Shown here in pieces: positions 1-9,156 of a stretch of DNA of 64,000 nucleotides. The notes below the pieces were generated by a model that worked only from the letters and a program-made list of their open reading frames with translations, had not been told where the DNA came from and searched no databases. Made by a program: the position numbers and the translations under genes. Every line of letters starts with the position of its first letter. Within the stretch, counting starts at the first letter, position 1. Source of the stretch: Streptomyces spinoverrucosus (GTDB taxonomy: Bacteria > Actinomycetota > Actinomycetes > Streptomycetales > Streptomycetaceae); the NCBI RefSeq assembly GCF_006539505.1, contig NZ_BJND01000017.1:62001-126000 (forward strand), in the 5' to 3' direction.

Positions 1-2
1 AC

Positions 3-197
3 CGACCTGTCGAAATAGGCCCCGCCGGCCTCCACACCGCCCGCGCAATCGAGCACCTACGCCTCGTGCGCAGCCTGCCCCAGCACCAGCTCGCGACCCC
101 TCCCGCAGCCCTGCTGCTCCCGTGGCTGACGCACATCGCCGCGCCCTACGCCACCGCCCAGTCCCCTAACCCCATCCAGGAGGCCCTTCTTGGCTGA
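3..197 (+). CDS. C-terminal fragment of unknown ORF (cut by window edge)
   Basis: An open frame enters from the left edge and stops at 195-197, overlapping the TTG start of the recombinase at 190 in the compact way typical of co-transcribed genes. About 64 residues are visible, rich in Ala, Leu and Pro, with no motif I recognise. In actinomycete integrative elements the gene just upstream of int is often an excisionase or replication protein, but nothing in this tail shows either. It may simply be an open frame in GC-rich DNA. Confidence 0.3.
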   Translation, partial: RPVEIGPAGLHTARAIEHLRLVRSLPQHQLATPPAALLLPWLTHIAAPYATAQSPNPIQEALLG

Positions 198-1526
198 CGT
201 GTACGACCGCTGGCACAAGTCCCACCCCAAGCCCACCGAGACCGAGTGCGGCGAACACAAGAGCCGTACGAAGCGAATGGTCCCCACCGCCGACCACGGC
301 ATCGGCAAGCGCTGGCAGGTCCGTTACCGCGACCTGGACGGCCACCAGCGCAAGGAGAACTTCCACACGAAGGCCGAGGCGGACAACCGCGCCGCCGAGG
401 TCGACGTCGAGATCCGGCGCGGCTCCTACGTCGTCCCGGCCGAGACGAAGCAGACGCTCGGCGCCTACGCGCAGAAGTGGCTCGACGCGAACTCCGTCGG
501 CCCGACGACCGCGCTCCGCTACGAGGCGACGGTCCGCAACCACATCGTCGAGCACCTCGGCCGACGCGAGCTGCGGTCCCTCAACCAGCCCTCGATCATT
601 CAGGGTTGGATTCGCACGCTCCAGGACGCCGAACTGGAGGTGTCGACGATCGAGGGCATCTTCGCTCCAGCATCCTCGGCATGGCCGTGGAGGATGGGCT
701 GCTGCCGAAGAACCCCTGCAAGGCGAAGTCGGTCAAGTTGCCGACCGCGACCAAGAAGAAGGTCATCCCCTGGTCGCTGGAGCGTGTGCATGCCGTCATC
801 GACGGGCTGCCGAAGCGTTTCCAGGCCGGCGGCAAGCTCGCTTTCGGCTGTGGCCTGCGCCAGGGCGAGGTGTTCGGCTTCGCAGTCGAGGACATCGACT
901 TCAAGGGCGGCTGGATCCACGTCAACCGCCAGGTGCGGCTCGTCGGCACGAAGCCCGTCTTCGCCCTCCCCAAGGGCAACAAGATCCGGTCGGTACCCCT
1001 ACCGGCCCAGCTTGCCGTCGCCGTCAAGGCTCACATGAAGGAGTTCCCGGCGGTCGAGGTCACCCTGCCCTGGGCCAAGCCGGACGGTGAGCCGAAGACC
1101 TTCCGCCTCCTCTTCGTTGACAAGAAGAGTGGGGCGTACAACCGCAGCGTCTTCAATATGGGCGACTGGAAGCGCGCCCTGGCCGCCGCCGGCGTGATCC
1201 CTCCCCGAGAGCGGGGCGCGCGCTACCTCCAGGCGGCCCCCGAGGACGGCATGCACGCCCTCCGGCACGCGTACGCCTCCGTGCTCCTGGACGCGGGGGA
1301 GAGCATCAAGGCGCTCTCGGAGTACCTCGGACACTCGGATCCCGGCTTCACGCTACGGACGTACACGCACCTGCTGCCGTCCAGCGAGACTCGCACGCGC
1401 AAGGCGATCGACGACGCCTTCACGGAAGAAGCCGAGGCGGAAGACGAGGGCGATCGGCCTGGAACCCAGGGCACATCAGTGCCCCCAACGAAATCAATGT
1501 GCCCTCAATGTGCCCTGGCCGCCTGA
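190..1526 (+). pseudogene. int: Tyrosine recombinase (phage/ICE-type integrase), frameshifted
   Basis: Reading begins at TTG 190 with an AP2-like arm-binding segment (WQVRYRDLDGHQRKENF) and a SAM-like core-binding segment (TLGAYAQKWLDANSVGPTT). It continues to about 665, then only makes sense in another frame to the stop at 1524-1526. The second part carries the catalytic domain: Arg in GLRQGE, HALRH, LGHSDPG and the Tyr in RTYTHL. At 661-670 the bases TTCGCTCCAGC would restore a single frame (F-A-S-S-I-L-G) if one C were added after GC. So this is a one-base deletion, either a real pseudogene or a sequencing error. The intact length would be about 446 residues, normal for Streptomyces element integrases. 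It marks the edge of an integrated element; no tRNA target lies within the window. Confidence 0.85.
1494..1515 (+). repeat. Tandem 11-bp direct repeat at the int 3' end
   Basis: Two consecutive copies of TCAATGTGCCC occur at the end of the recombinase reading frame, and a related GTGCCCC lies just upstream near 1481. Repeats next to int can be arm-type recombinase sites, but here they also encode the degenerate C-terminal tail of the protein, so the role is open. Confidence 0.4.
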
Positions 1527-1544
1527 CGGCCCCTGTCCGGCACC

Positions 1545-1573
1545 AAAAAGGGCGAGGCCCGAAGACCCCGCCC
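1545..1573 (-). terminator. Rho-independent terminator for the hypothetical gene at 1594-2025
   Basis: Read on the minus strand, a 10-bp stem (two G-T pairs) closed by a TTCG tetraloop is followed directly by five T residues. It lies about 20 bases past the stop of the minus-strand gene, where an intrinsic terminator is expected. Confidence 0.75.
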
Positions 1574-1593
1574 GATCCGCAAGAAACCCCAGG

Positions 1594-2025
1594 TCAGGGC
1601 CAAACCAAGCAATACGGCTGATGCCCCGCCTCATGCAACCGATGCGAGAAGTCCTGCCACTCATGCAGCAGCTGGTACACATTGAACGCATCCCGCGGCC
1701 CACCCCGGTCCGGGACCGTCGACCAGATGAAGGCCGCCGCGCCCACCGCCTCCTCGCCGATGCCGCGCAGGGGGTCGACGACGGTCATCGGGAGTTTGAC
1801 CACGGCGTAGTCGGGGTGCAGGACGACCAGTTCGAGGGGCGGGACCTTGTGGAGGGGGACCCCTTGGATGCCCGTCAGCACCATCGCGGCCATCGTCTCC
1901 GGCTTGATCTTGGTGAACATGCCGTTCATGCCGAGCTCGTCGCCGCCGAGTTCCTCGGGACGCATCGAGATCGGGACGCGGGCCGCCGTAGCACCGTCCG
2001 GCGCGCCGAAGTACTTGTACGTCAC
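1594..2025 (-). CDS. Conserved hypothetical protein
   Basis: A 143-residue acidic-to-neutral soluble protein (starts VTYKYFGAPDGATAARV, ends EAGHQPYCLVWP). I chose the GTG at 2025. The frame stays open to 2208, but that extension is Arg/Gly-rich and looks like non-coding GC-rich translation. There is no signal peptide or membrane segment. I recognise it only as a protein of the type seen in streptomycetes, not as a named family. It faces the integrase remnant and is followed by a clear intrinsic terminator. Function unknown. Confidence 0.7.
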   Translation of the reverse strand: MTYKYFGAPDGATAARVPISMRPEELGGDELGMNGMFTKIKPETMAAMVLTGIQGVPLHKVPPLELVVLHPDYAVVKLPMTVVDPLRGIGEEAVGAAAFIWSTVPDRGGPRDAFNVYQLLHEWQDFSHRLHEAGHQPYCLVWP

Positions 2026-2490
2026 CCCCACCCGACCACCATTCCTGCTCCCCGCCCGGAGTCGGTCGACCCGCTCGGGCTCACTCGGCACACCCTGTGT
2101 CTGACGTGCGTCGGCAGATTCCTCCGCGTCGCGCCGGTGCCTTCCCCGCCGGGCGCGTCGAGGACCCAGGTCATCAGTCCCCTCGCCCAGTCCGCCACCG
2201 CGATGCATATCTCCACCCGACTGCTTTTCTAGGACGCGTGGCCCCCGCCGCGCAACCCGATCATCGTGTCAGTGACCTCCCCCACGGCCGCGCGCCGAAA
2301 CGTGCGTTGAAACACCTGTCCGCAGGATCTTCGCAGCCCCTGAACACCATGCCCCGCAAGAGCTGTGTGTATCAGGTCTCAGTTTCGCAGACGGAGGCGG
2401 GTGGAGGAGGATCGATCACGGGGTGCCGCGGCCTACCCTGAGGAGGTCACTGGCAACCGGAAGTCCGAGAAGTCGGAGAAGTCGCACGTC
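2026..2490. other. 465-bp gene-free stretch before hemL
   Basis: It separates the divergent hypothetical gene and hemL and should hold both promoters. I see possible pieces (TTGAAA near 2307, TACCCT near 2435) but no well-spaced -35/-10 pair I would defend. A GGAGAAG ribosome-binding site lies just before hemL. Open frames on both strands here have no family resemblance. Confidence 0.4.
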
Positions 2491-3807
2491 ATGAGCGAAC
2501 TGCCCTATTCATACGAAGCGCCTGTCTCGCAGGCTCTATTCGACCGTGCGGCCGCCGTCACGCCCGGCGGCGTCAACTCCCCGGTGCGTGCCTTCCGCGC
2601 CGTGGGCGGTACGCCCCGGTTCATGGTGTCCGGCAGCGGGCCGTATCTGACGGACGCGGACGGGCGGGAGTACGTCGACCTCGTGTGTTCCTGGGGGCCC
2701 ATGATTCTCGGGCACTCCCACCCGGAGGTGATCGCCGCCGTGCAGGAGGCGGTCGCGCACGGTACGTCCTTCGGGACGCCCGGTGAGGGTGAGGTCGCGC
2801 TCGCCGAGGAGATCGTCGAGCGGGTCGGGCCGGTCGAGCAGGTGCGGCTGGTGTCCAGTGGCACCGAGGCGACCATGTCCGCCATCCGGCTCGCCCGCGG
2901 GTTCACCGGGCGGTCCAAGGTGATCAAGTTCGCCGGGTGCTACCACGGGCACGTGGACGCCCTGCTCGCCGCCGCGGGCAGCGGTGTGGCGACCTTCGCG
3001 CTGCCGGACACACCGGGCGTCACCGGCGCCCAGGCCGGCGACACCATCGTCCTGCCGTACAACGACCTCGAAGCCGTGCACGCCGCCTTCCACGCCCACC
3101 CCGGTGAGATCGCCTGCGTGATCACCGAGGCGTCGCCGGGCAACATGGGCGTCGTACCGCCGCTGCCGGGCTTCAACCAGGGGCTCAAGGACGCGTGCGC
3201 GCAGAACGGCGCCCTGTTCATCTCCGACGAGGTCATGACCGGCTTCCGGACCAGCCGCTCCGGGTGGTACGGCGTCGACGGCGTCGTTCCCGACCTGATG
3301 ACCTTCGGCAAGGTGATGGGCGGTGGCTTCCCCGCCGCCGCCTTCGGTGGGCGCGCGGACGTCATGGCGCACCTCGCCCCTGCCGGTCCCGTCTACCAGG
3401 CCGGCACCCTCTCCGGGAACCCGATCGCCACCGCCGCCGGCCTCGCCCAGCTGCGGCTCCTCGACGACGCGGCGTACACCAAGGTCGACGAGGTGTCGCG
3501 GCAGATCCAGGCGCTGGTCGGCGAGGCGCTGACCAAGGAGGGCGTCGCGCACACCGTGCAGAACGCCTCCAACATGTTCTCGGTGTTCTTCACCGACCGC
3601 GCCGTGCGCGACTACGAGGGCGCCAAGGCCCAGGCGTCGTACCGCTTCACCGCCTTCTTCCACGCCATGCTGGCGAACGGCGTCTATCTGCCGCCGTCGG
3701 CCTTCGAGTCCTGGTTCGTGTCCACCGCGCACGACGAGCGCGCGGTGCAGCGGATCGCCGACGCCCTCCCGGCGGCGGCCCGCGCGGCGGCGGAGGCCAC
3801 GGCATGA
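2491..3807 (+). CDS. hemL: Glutamate-1-semialdehyde 2,1-aminomutase
   Basis: Converts glutamate-1-semialdehyde to 5-aminolevulinate, the last step of the C5 route into haem, in the cytoplasm with PLP. The 438-residue product is the usual family length. Visible hallmarks are [12 protein letters not shown] near the N-terminus, [15 protein letters not shown] for the phosphate site, and FGKVMGGG with the PLP lysine at about residue 274. I start at ATG 2491 because GGAGAAG lies about 10 bases upstream and homologues begin here; the frame is open further upstream without similarity. Its stop overlaps the next ATG by 4 bp (ATGA), so the phosphatase gene is translationally coupled. The position beside res/ccd genes fits supply of haem for c-type cytochromes. 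Confidence 0.95.
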   Translation: MSELPYSYEAPVSQALFDRAAAVTPGGVNSPVRAFRAVGGTPRFMVSGSGPYLTDADGREYVDLVCSWGPMILGHSHPEVIAAVQEAVAHGTSFGTPGEGEVALAEEIVERVGPVEQVRLVSSGTEATMSAIRLARGFTGRSKVIKFAGCYHGHVDALLAAAGSGVATFALPDTPGVTGAQAGDTIVLPYNDLEAVHAAFHAHPGEIACVITEASPGNMGVVPPLPGFNQGLKDACAQNGALFISDEVMTGFRTSRSGWYGVDGVVPDLMTFGKVMGGGFPAAAFGGRADVMAHLAPAGPVYQAGTLSGNPIATAAGLAQLRLLDDAAYTKVDEVSRQIQALVGEALTKEGVAHTVQNASNMFSVFFTDRAVRDYEGAKAQASYRFTAFFHAMLANGVYLPPSAFESWFVSTAHDERAVQRIADALPAAARAAAEATA

Positions 3808-4484
3808 GCGCGCGGGACATCACCGTCGTCCACCTGATGCGGCACGGCGAGGTCGCCAATCCGGACGGGATTCTGTACGGGCGGCTGCCCGGGTACCACC
3901 TGTCCGAGCTCGGGCGGCAGATGGCCGACCGGGTCGCCGAGCACCTCGCCTCCCGGGACATCACCTACGTCGTCGCGTCCCCGCTGGAGCGGGCGCAGGA
4001 GACGGCGACGCCGATCGCCAAGGCGCACGGGCTGGACCTGGCGACCGACGCCCGGCTGATCGAGGCCGAGAACGTCTTCCAGGGCAAGGCCTTCGGCGTG
4101 GGGGACGGGGCGCTGCGCCGACCCGGCAACTGGAAGCATCTGGTCAACCCGTTCCGGCCGTCGTGGGGTGAGCCGTACGTCGAGCAGGTCATCCGCATGA
4201 TGGGTGCGCTGGACGCGGCGAAGGACGCGGCGCGTGGGCACGAGGCGGTGCTGGTGAGCCATCAGCTGCCGATCTGGATCGTGCGGTCGTACGTCGAGAA
4301 GCGGCGGCTGTGGCACGACCCGCGCCGCCGGCAGTGCACGCTCGCGTCGCTGACGTCCTTCACCTACGAGGGCGACCGGATCGTCTCCGTCGGCTACACC
4401 GAGCCGGCCCGGGACCTCGTACCGCCCCATCTCCTCGCGGGCGCCAAGCCGGTGAAGGGGCAGGGCAAGGCCTTCGGGGCGTAG
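3804..4484 (+). CDS. Histidine phosphatase (phosphoglycerate mutase-like)
   Basis: A 226-residue protein of the histidine phosphatase superfamily. The phosphorylatable His is in LMRHGE (residue 14), and a second catalytic His in [23 protein letters not shown] is the usual phosphate-binding Arg region. The fold covers phosphoglycerate mutases, cobalamin-pathway phosphatases and broad-specificity phosphatases; sequence alone does not fix the substrate. It overlaps hemL by 4 bp and is surely co-transcribed with it. In streptomycetes this gene is regularly wedged between hemL and the res genes, so a tetrapyrrole or respiration link is possible but unproven. Confidence 0.85.
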   Translation: MSARDITVVHLMRHGEVANPDGILYGRLPGYHLSELGRQMADRVAEHLASRDITYVVASPLERAQETATPIAKAHGLDLATDARLIEAENVFQGKAFGVGDGALRRPGNWKHLVNPFRPSWGEPYVEQVIRMMGALDAAKDAARGHEAVLVSHQLPIWIVRSYVEKRRLWHDPRRRQCTLASLTSFTYEGDRIVSVGYTEPARDLVPPHLLAGAKPVKGQGKAFGA

Positions 4485-4502
4485 CGCTCCGCGGGCTGTA
4501 CC

Positions 4503-4596
4503 GATATGCGGCTCCGCCGCGGGGCCGCGATATGCCGTCGTTCGTCTGCGGGCCCGTCGTGGCTGGTCGCGGAGTTCCCCGCGCCCCTTACCGGCG
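4503..4596. repeat. Streptomyces-type dispersed intergenic repeat
   Basis: The string around 4550-4590 (cgtcgtggctggtcgcg, then agttccccgcgcccctta) matches a sequence I know as very abundant between Streptomyces genes. Upstream, GATATGC occurs twice (4503 and 4529) around a GC hairpin. It fills the gap between the phosphatase and the lipoprotein gene. Function unknown. Confidence 0.55.
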
Positions 4597-4709
4597 TTGT
4601 TGCGCCCTTGTTGCATTTGTTCCGGAATGGTTGCCCATCACCGGAACCTCCCCGTTCGTCGTGCCCTCTGACTGGGTGACCAGCACAGAGCACAACGGAC
4701 GGGGATGGC

Positions 4710-5987
4710 ATGCCTCACATCAGTCGACGGGGAGCGATGGGGCTCGGCGTGGGGGCGGCGGCCGCCCTGGGGCTCGCCGGATGCGGAACCCTCACTTCCT
4801 CGGACGGGCCGACCCACGCCGGAGGTTCCGGACGCAGCCCGGAAAGCAGCCCGAAGCCCACCGCCCGTCCGATAGGCGACGGTTCGACCGCCTTCACCGG
4901 CAAGCAGCCCAAGCAGCCCGCCAAGCCCGAGCCGCTGGAGCCCGGGCAGACCCCGCCGCAGTTCGTGGTCTTCTCCTGGGACGGGGCCGGCGAGGTCGGC
5001 AACGGGCTCTTCCCGCGCTTTCTCGACCTCGCCAAGGAGTACGAGGCGCACATGACCTTCTTCCTCTCGGGGCTGTATCTGCTGCCCGAGTCGAAGAAGC
5101 GGCTCTACGACCCGCCGAACAACCCGCGCGGCGCCTCCGACATCGGCTACCTCACCGACGCGCACATCAAGGACACGTTGGCCAATGTCCGCCGCGCCTG
5201 GCTGGAGGGCCACGAGATAGGCACCCACTTCAACGGCCACTTCTGCGCCGGGAGCGGCTCGGTCGGCAACTGGACGCCGCAGCAGTGGCGCAGCGAGATC
5301 GAGCAGGCCACGTCGTTCGTGAAGCAGTGGCGGACCAACACCGGCTGGACCGATCTGCCGTCGCTGCCCTTCGACTACGACAAGGAACTCGTCGGCGGCC
5401 GTACACCCTGTCTGCTCGGCCAGGACAACCTGCTGCCCACCGCCCGCGCGCTCGGCTGGCGCTACGACGCCTCCTCGCCCGGTGGACGTCAGGTCTGGCC
5501 GCAGAAGAAGCAGGGCATATGGGACCTTCCGCTCCAGCAGATACCTTTCCCCGGCCGCTCGTTCGAGGTCCTCTCGATGGACTACAACATGCTCGCCAAC
5601 CAGTCGGTGAACTCCACCAAGGCCCCCGCGTACAACTACCCGGGCTGGCGTGAGCAGTCCGCGCAGGCCTACATCCAGGGCTTCAAGCGGGCATACGAGA
5701 CAAATCGCGCCCCCTTCTTCGTCGGCAACCACTTCGAGCAGTGGAACGGCGGCATCTACATGGACGCCGTGGAGGAAGCCCTCAAGCACATCGCGCGGGA
5801 GAAGGAGAAGGGCGAGGACGTCCGGCTGGTCTCCTTCCGGCAGTTCGTGGACTGGCTGGACGTACAGAAGCCCGAGGTCCTCGACCAGCTGCGCACACTG
5901 GACGTGGGGCAGGCGCCCGCCGGCGGCTGGCAGGGCTTCATCAAGGCGCCCTCGACCAACACCGCGGGCTCGCAGAACGCCGCCTGA
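4710..5987 (+). CDS. Secreted Tat-type lipoprotein, polysaccharide-deacetylase-like
   Basis: A 425-residue exported protein. The N-terminus has a twin-arginine (SRRGAMGLG) and a lipobox LAGC with lipidated Cys at residue 25, followed by a Pro/Ser/Lys-rich linker to about residue 80. The rest resembles the NodB/CE4 fold: VVFSWDGAGEV replaces the usual TFDDGP motif, and GHEIGTHFNGH gives the two His of the metal motif. Because motif 1 keeps only one Asp, classical deacetylase activity is uncertain. It is predicted to be membrane-tethered outside the cell and act on wall or surface glycans. Start ATG 4710 is the only one giving the complete signal. Confidence 0.75.
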   Translation: MPHISRRGAMGLGVGAAAALGLAGCGTLTSSDGPTHAGGSGRSPESSPKPTARPIGDGSTAFTGKQPKQPAKPEPLEPGQTPPQFVVFSWDGAGEVGNGLFPRFLDLAKEYEAHMTFFLSGLYLLPESKKRLYDPPNNPRGASDIGYLTDAHIKDTLANVRRAWLEGHEIGTHFNGHFCAGSGSVGNWTPQQWRSEIEQATSFVKQWRTNTGWTDLPSLPFDYDKELVGGRTPCLLGQDNLLPTARALGWRYDASSPGGRQVWPQKKQGIWDLPLQQIPFPGRSFEVLSMDYNMLANQSVNSTKAPAYNYPGWREQSAQAYIQGFKRAYETNRAPFFVGNHFEQWNGGIYMDAVEEALKHIAREKEKGEDVRLVSFRQFVDWLDVQKPEVLDQLRTLDVGQAPAGGWQGFIKAPSTNTAGSQNAA

Positions 5988-6053
5988 AATGCGGGTTTCG
6001 GCCCGTGAGGGGGGTGCGCAAGATCCCCAGAACGGGCATGCGAAACTTTTCAC

Positions 6054-6659
6054 ATGAGTGCCGCCCGCCGCGCCCGTAGCCGTACCGCCCTGCTCGCCAC
6101 CTCCGGCGCCGCCATCGCCGCGCTGCTGCTGTCCGCGTGCGGCTCCGGCGGTACGTCCGGGGGAGGCGGCGACACCAACTTCGTCGCCGGCGCCGACGGC
6201 ATCGACACCGTCGAGAAGGGCGAGCGGACCGCCGCGCCCGATCTGTCCGGCAAGACCATCGACGGCAAGCAGCTCGACGTCGCCGACTACAAGGGCAAGG
6301 TCGTCGTCCTCAACGTGTGGGGCTCGTGGTGCGGGCCGTGCCGGGCCGAGGCCAAGAACCTCGAAACGGTCTACCAGGACACCAAGGACCAGGGCGTCCA
6401 GTTCGTCGGCATCAACACCCGGGACACCAGCACCGGTCCGGCGATCGCCTTCGAGAAGGAGTTCGGCGTCACCTACCCGAGCCTGTACGACCCGACGGGC
6501 AGGCTGATGCTCCGCTTCGAGAAGGGCACTCTCAACCCGCAGGCCATCCCGTCCACGCTCGTCATCGACCGGGACGGAAAGATCGCCGCGCGCACCCTCC
6601 AGCCGCTGAGCGAGGAGAAGGTGCGCGAGATCCTCGACCCGGTCCTCGCGGAGAAGTGA
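6054..6659 (+). CDS. resA: TlpA/ResA-like thiol-disulfide lipoprotein
   Basis: A 201-residue membrane-tethered thioredoxin-fold protein that keeps the CXXCH cysteines of apocytochrome c reduced before haem attachment. A signal peptide ends in LLLSAC with lipid-Cys at about residue 29. The redox motif W-C-G-P-C falls at residues 92-96, followed by the cis-Pro region QAIPSTLVIDRDGKI. It is the first gene of the cytochrome c maturation set and is followed after one base by ccdA, its likely electron donor. A related general TlpA role is possible, but the gene context strongly favours ResA. Confidence 0.9.
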   Translation: MSAARRARSRTALLATSGAAIAALLLSACGSGGTSGGGGDTNFVAGADGIDTVEKGERTAAPDLSGKTIDGKQLDVADYKGKVVVLNVWGSWCGPCRAEAKNLETVYQDTKDQGVQFVGINTRDTSTGPAIAFEKEFGVTYPSLYDPTGRLMLRFEKGTLNPQAIPSTLVIDRDGKIAARTLQPLSEEKVREILDPVLAEK

Positions 6660-6660
6660 C

Positions 6661-7431
6661 GTGACGGCAGTGACCGAGCTCGCCGCCACCGGGCTCAACG
6701 ACACCGTGCGCAACGGCGCCCTGCTGCTCGCCCTGCCCATCGCGCTGCTCGGCGGCCTGGTCTCCTTCTTCTCGCCGTGCGTCCTGCCGCTCGTACCCGG
6801 ATATCTCTCCTACGTCACCGGCGTCACCGGCACGGACCTGGCCGAGGCCCGGCGCGGGCGGATGGTCACCGGCGCCTCGCTCTTCGTCCTCGGCTTCACC
6901 GCCGTGTTCGTCTCCGGCGGGGCGCTGTTCGGCTACTTCGGCTCGACGCTGCTGGAACACCAGAGCACGCTGACGAAGGTGCTCGGTGTCCTCATGGTGC
7001 TCATGGGCGTCTTCTTCATGGGGCTGATGCCCTGGCTCACCCAGCGCGAGTTCCGCTTCCACACCCGGCCGACGACCGGGCTCGTCGGCGCACCCTTGCT
7101 GGGCGCGCTGTTCGGCATCGGCTGGACGCCGTGCATCGGCCCGACCCTCGCCTCCGTGCTGGCGCTGTCCTCCAACCAGGCCAGTGCGGGCCGCGGCGCC
7201 CTCCTCACCATCGCCTACTGCCTCGGCCTCGGCGTCCCCTTCGTGCTCGCCGCGGTCGCCTTCCGTAAGGCCCTCGGTGCCTTCGGCTGGGTCAAGCGCC
7301 ACTATGTCTGGGTGATGCGCATCGGCGGGATCATGATGATCGCCACCGGTGTGCTGCTGCTGACCGGCGCGTGGGACCGCCTGGTGCAGGAGATGCAGAC
7401 CTGGTCCAACGGCTTCACTGTGGGGATCTGA
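6661..7431 (+). CDS. ccdA: Cytochrome c biogenesis transmembrane thiol transporter CcdA
   Basis: A 256-residue polytopic membrane protein with about six hydrophobic spans. The two conserved membrane cysteines are in SFFSPCVLPLVPGY and GIGWTPCIGPTLAS, which pass electrons from cytoplasmic thioredoxin to extracytoplasmic ResA. GTG start one base after the resA stop, and resB begins three bases after its own stop, so the genes are one transcript. Length and motifs match the short CcdA branch rather than full DsbD. Confidence 0.93.
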   Translation: MTAVTELAATGLNDTVRNGALLLALPIALLGGLVSFFSPCVLPLVPGYLSYVTGVTGTDLAEARRGRMVTGASLFVLGFTAVFVSGGALFGYFGSTLLEHQSTLTKVLGVLMVLMGVFFMGLMPWLTQREFRFHTRPTTGLVGAPLLGALFGIGWTPCIGPTLASVLALSSNQASAGRGALLTIAYCLGLGVPFVLAAVAFRKALGAFGWVKRHYVWVMRIGGIMMIATGVLLLTGAWDRLVQEMQTWSNGFTVGI

Positions 7432-7434
7432 TCG

Positions 7435-9156
7435 ATGAGCAAGACGACGACGAACGCTCCCGAGGGCCAGGCCCCTGCCCCGGACCAGGACCTCGGCGCG
7501 GCCGGCTCGCAGCTGTCCACCGCGCCCGCCGAGGAGGCACCGGGCCTGCCCGCCCTCGGCGTCATCGGCTGGGCCCGCTGGTTCTGGCGGCAGCTCACCT
7601 CGATGCGGGTCGCGCTGCTTCTGCTCCTGCTGCTGTCGCTGGCCGCGATCCCCGGCTCGCTGATCCCGCAGACCGGCACCGACGCCACCCAGGTCGCCGA
7701 CTTCCGCGCCCGACACGAGACCCTCGCGCCGATCTACGACAAGCTCGGCCTCTTCCACGTCTACAGCTCGGTGTGGTTCTCCGCGATCTACATCCTGCTG
7801 TTCATCTCCCTCATCGGCTGTATCGTCCCGCGCACCTGGCAGTTCGTCGGCCAGCTGCGCAGCCGCCCCCCGGCGGCACCCAAGCGCCTCACCCGGCTTC
7901 CCGCGTACACGACCTGGCGCACCGAGGCCGAGCCCGAGCAGGTCCGCGAGGCCGCGCTCGCGCTGCTGAAGAAGCGCCGCTTCCGCGCCCATGTCTCCCG
8001 TGACGCGGTCGCCGCCGAGAAGGGCTATCTGCGCGAGGTCGGCAACCTCGCCTTCCACCTCGCGCTGATCGTGATGCTGATCGCCTTCGCCTGGGGCCAG
8101 TTGTTCAAGTCCGAGGGCAACAAGCTGATCCTCGAGGGCGACGGCTTCGCCAACACCCTCACCCAGTACGACGACTTCAAGTCCGGCAACCTCTTCACCC
8201 AGGACGACCTGGACCCGTTCAGCTTCACCCTGAACGACTTCCACGGCACCTACGAGGCCACCGGCCCCAACCGGGGCACCGCGCGCACCTTCCAGGCGAA
8301 CGTCACCTACAGCGTCGGCGCCTACGGCAAGGACCGGAACGCCACCATCAAGGTCAACGAGCCGCTGGAGATCGGCGGCTCGAAGGTCTACCTGGTCAGC
8401 CACGGCTACGCCCCGATCGTCACCGTCCGGGACGCCGAGGGCAACGTCGTGATGAACAAGCAGGCCGTGCCCCTGCTGCCGCTCGACGCCAATGTCACCT
8501 CCTCCGGTGCGATCAAGGTGATGGACGGCTACCGCAACGCCCAGGGCGAGCGGGAACAGCTCGGTTTCAACGCCTTCTTCGTGCCGTCCTTCGCCGGCGA
8601 GGGCCACGGCACGATGCTCTCCCAGTTCCCGGCGCTGCTGAACCCGCGGCTCGCGCTGTCGGCGTACCACGGCGACCTGGGGGTCGACTCGGGCATCCCG
8701 CAGAGCGTGTACCAGCTGAACACGAAGAACCTGAAGGAGTTCAAGGACTCCAAGGGCAAGCTGTTCAAGGAGCGGCTGGCGGTCGGCGAGACCATGACGC
8801 TGCCCAACGGGGCCGGCTCGGTCACCTTCGAGGGCGTCAAGGAGTGGGCCGGCTTCCAGATCACCCAGCAGCCCGGCAGCGGCTGGGCGCTGACCGGAGC
8901 CGTCGCCGCGATCCTGGGCCTGGCCGCCTCCCTGTTCGTCCAGCGCCGCCGCGTGTGGGTGCGGGCGGTGCGGGGCGCCGACGGTGTCACCGTCGTCGAG
9001 ATGGCCGGCCTCGGCCGCAGCGAGTCCGCGAAGGTGCCGGAGGAGCTGGGCGACCTCGCCGGGACGCTGTACGAGAAGGCGCCGGGCGCACCCGACCCCG
9101 ACCACGAACCCGACACAACCGACCCCGCTGTACCTGCCGAAGGGGCTGAGCAGTGA
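7435..9156 (+). CDS. resB: Cytochrome c synthesis protein ResB (system II)
   Basis: A 573-residue membrane protein of the ResB/Ccs1 family. Spans occur at about residues 60-80 (VALLLLLLLSLAAIPGSLIP), 115-135 and 205-225, then a large extracytoplasmic domain of about 250 residues, and a last span near 485-505. With ResC it forms the system II synthase that delivers haem and ligates it to apocytochrome c on the outer face. The Ala/Pro/Glu-rich first 40 residues are cytoplasmic and variable. The stop overlaps the GTG of resC by 4 bp, indicating coupled production of the two partners. Confidence 0.93.
   Translation: MSKTTTNAPEGQAPAPDQDLGAAGSQLSTAPAEEAPGLPALGVIGWARWFWRQLTSMRVALLLLLLLSLAAIPGSLIPQTGTDATQVADFRARHETLAPIYDKLGLFHVYSSVWFSAIYILLFISLIGCIVPRTWQFVGQLRSRPPAAPKRLTRLPAYTTWRTEAEPEQVREAALALLKKRRFRAHVSRDAVAAEKGYLREVGNLAFHLALIVMLIAFAWGQLFKSEGNKLILEGDGFANTLTQYDDFKSGNLFTQDDLDPFSFTLNDFHGTYEATGPNRGTARTFQANVTYSVGAYGKDRNATIKVNEPLEIGGSKVYLVSHGYAPIVTVRDAEGNVVMNKQAVPLLPLDANVTSSGAIKVMDGYRNAQGEREQLGFNAFFVPSFAGEGHGTMLSQFPALLNPRLALSAYHGDLGVDSGIPQSVYQLNTKNLKEFKDSKGKLFKERLAVGETMTLPNGAGSVTFEGVKEWAGFQITQQPGSGWALTGAVAAILGLAASLFVQRRRVWVRAVRGADGVTVVEMAGLGRSESAKVPEELGDLAGTLYEKAPGAPDPDHEPDTTDPAVPAEGAEQ

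Noticed and set aside
1594..2208. Longer form of the hypothetical gene starting at 2208
   Set aside because: The first 61 residues are Arg/Gly-rich noise; the GTG at 2025 begins the compact domain.
2022..2216. Minus-strand ORF of 64 codons upstream of the hypothetical gene (starts VEICIAVADWARG)
   Set aside because: It overlaps the better-supported gene ending at 1594, becomes Arg/Gly-rich and shows no family resemblance or ribosome-binding site.
2536..3732. Long antisense ORF over hemL, like many 300-800-codon antisense ORFs elsewhere (e.g. 6562-9105, 46918-49512)
   Set aside because: These follow from extreme GC bias: their translations are Gly/Arg/Ala/Val/His-rich with no motifs and mirror real genes.
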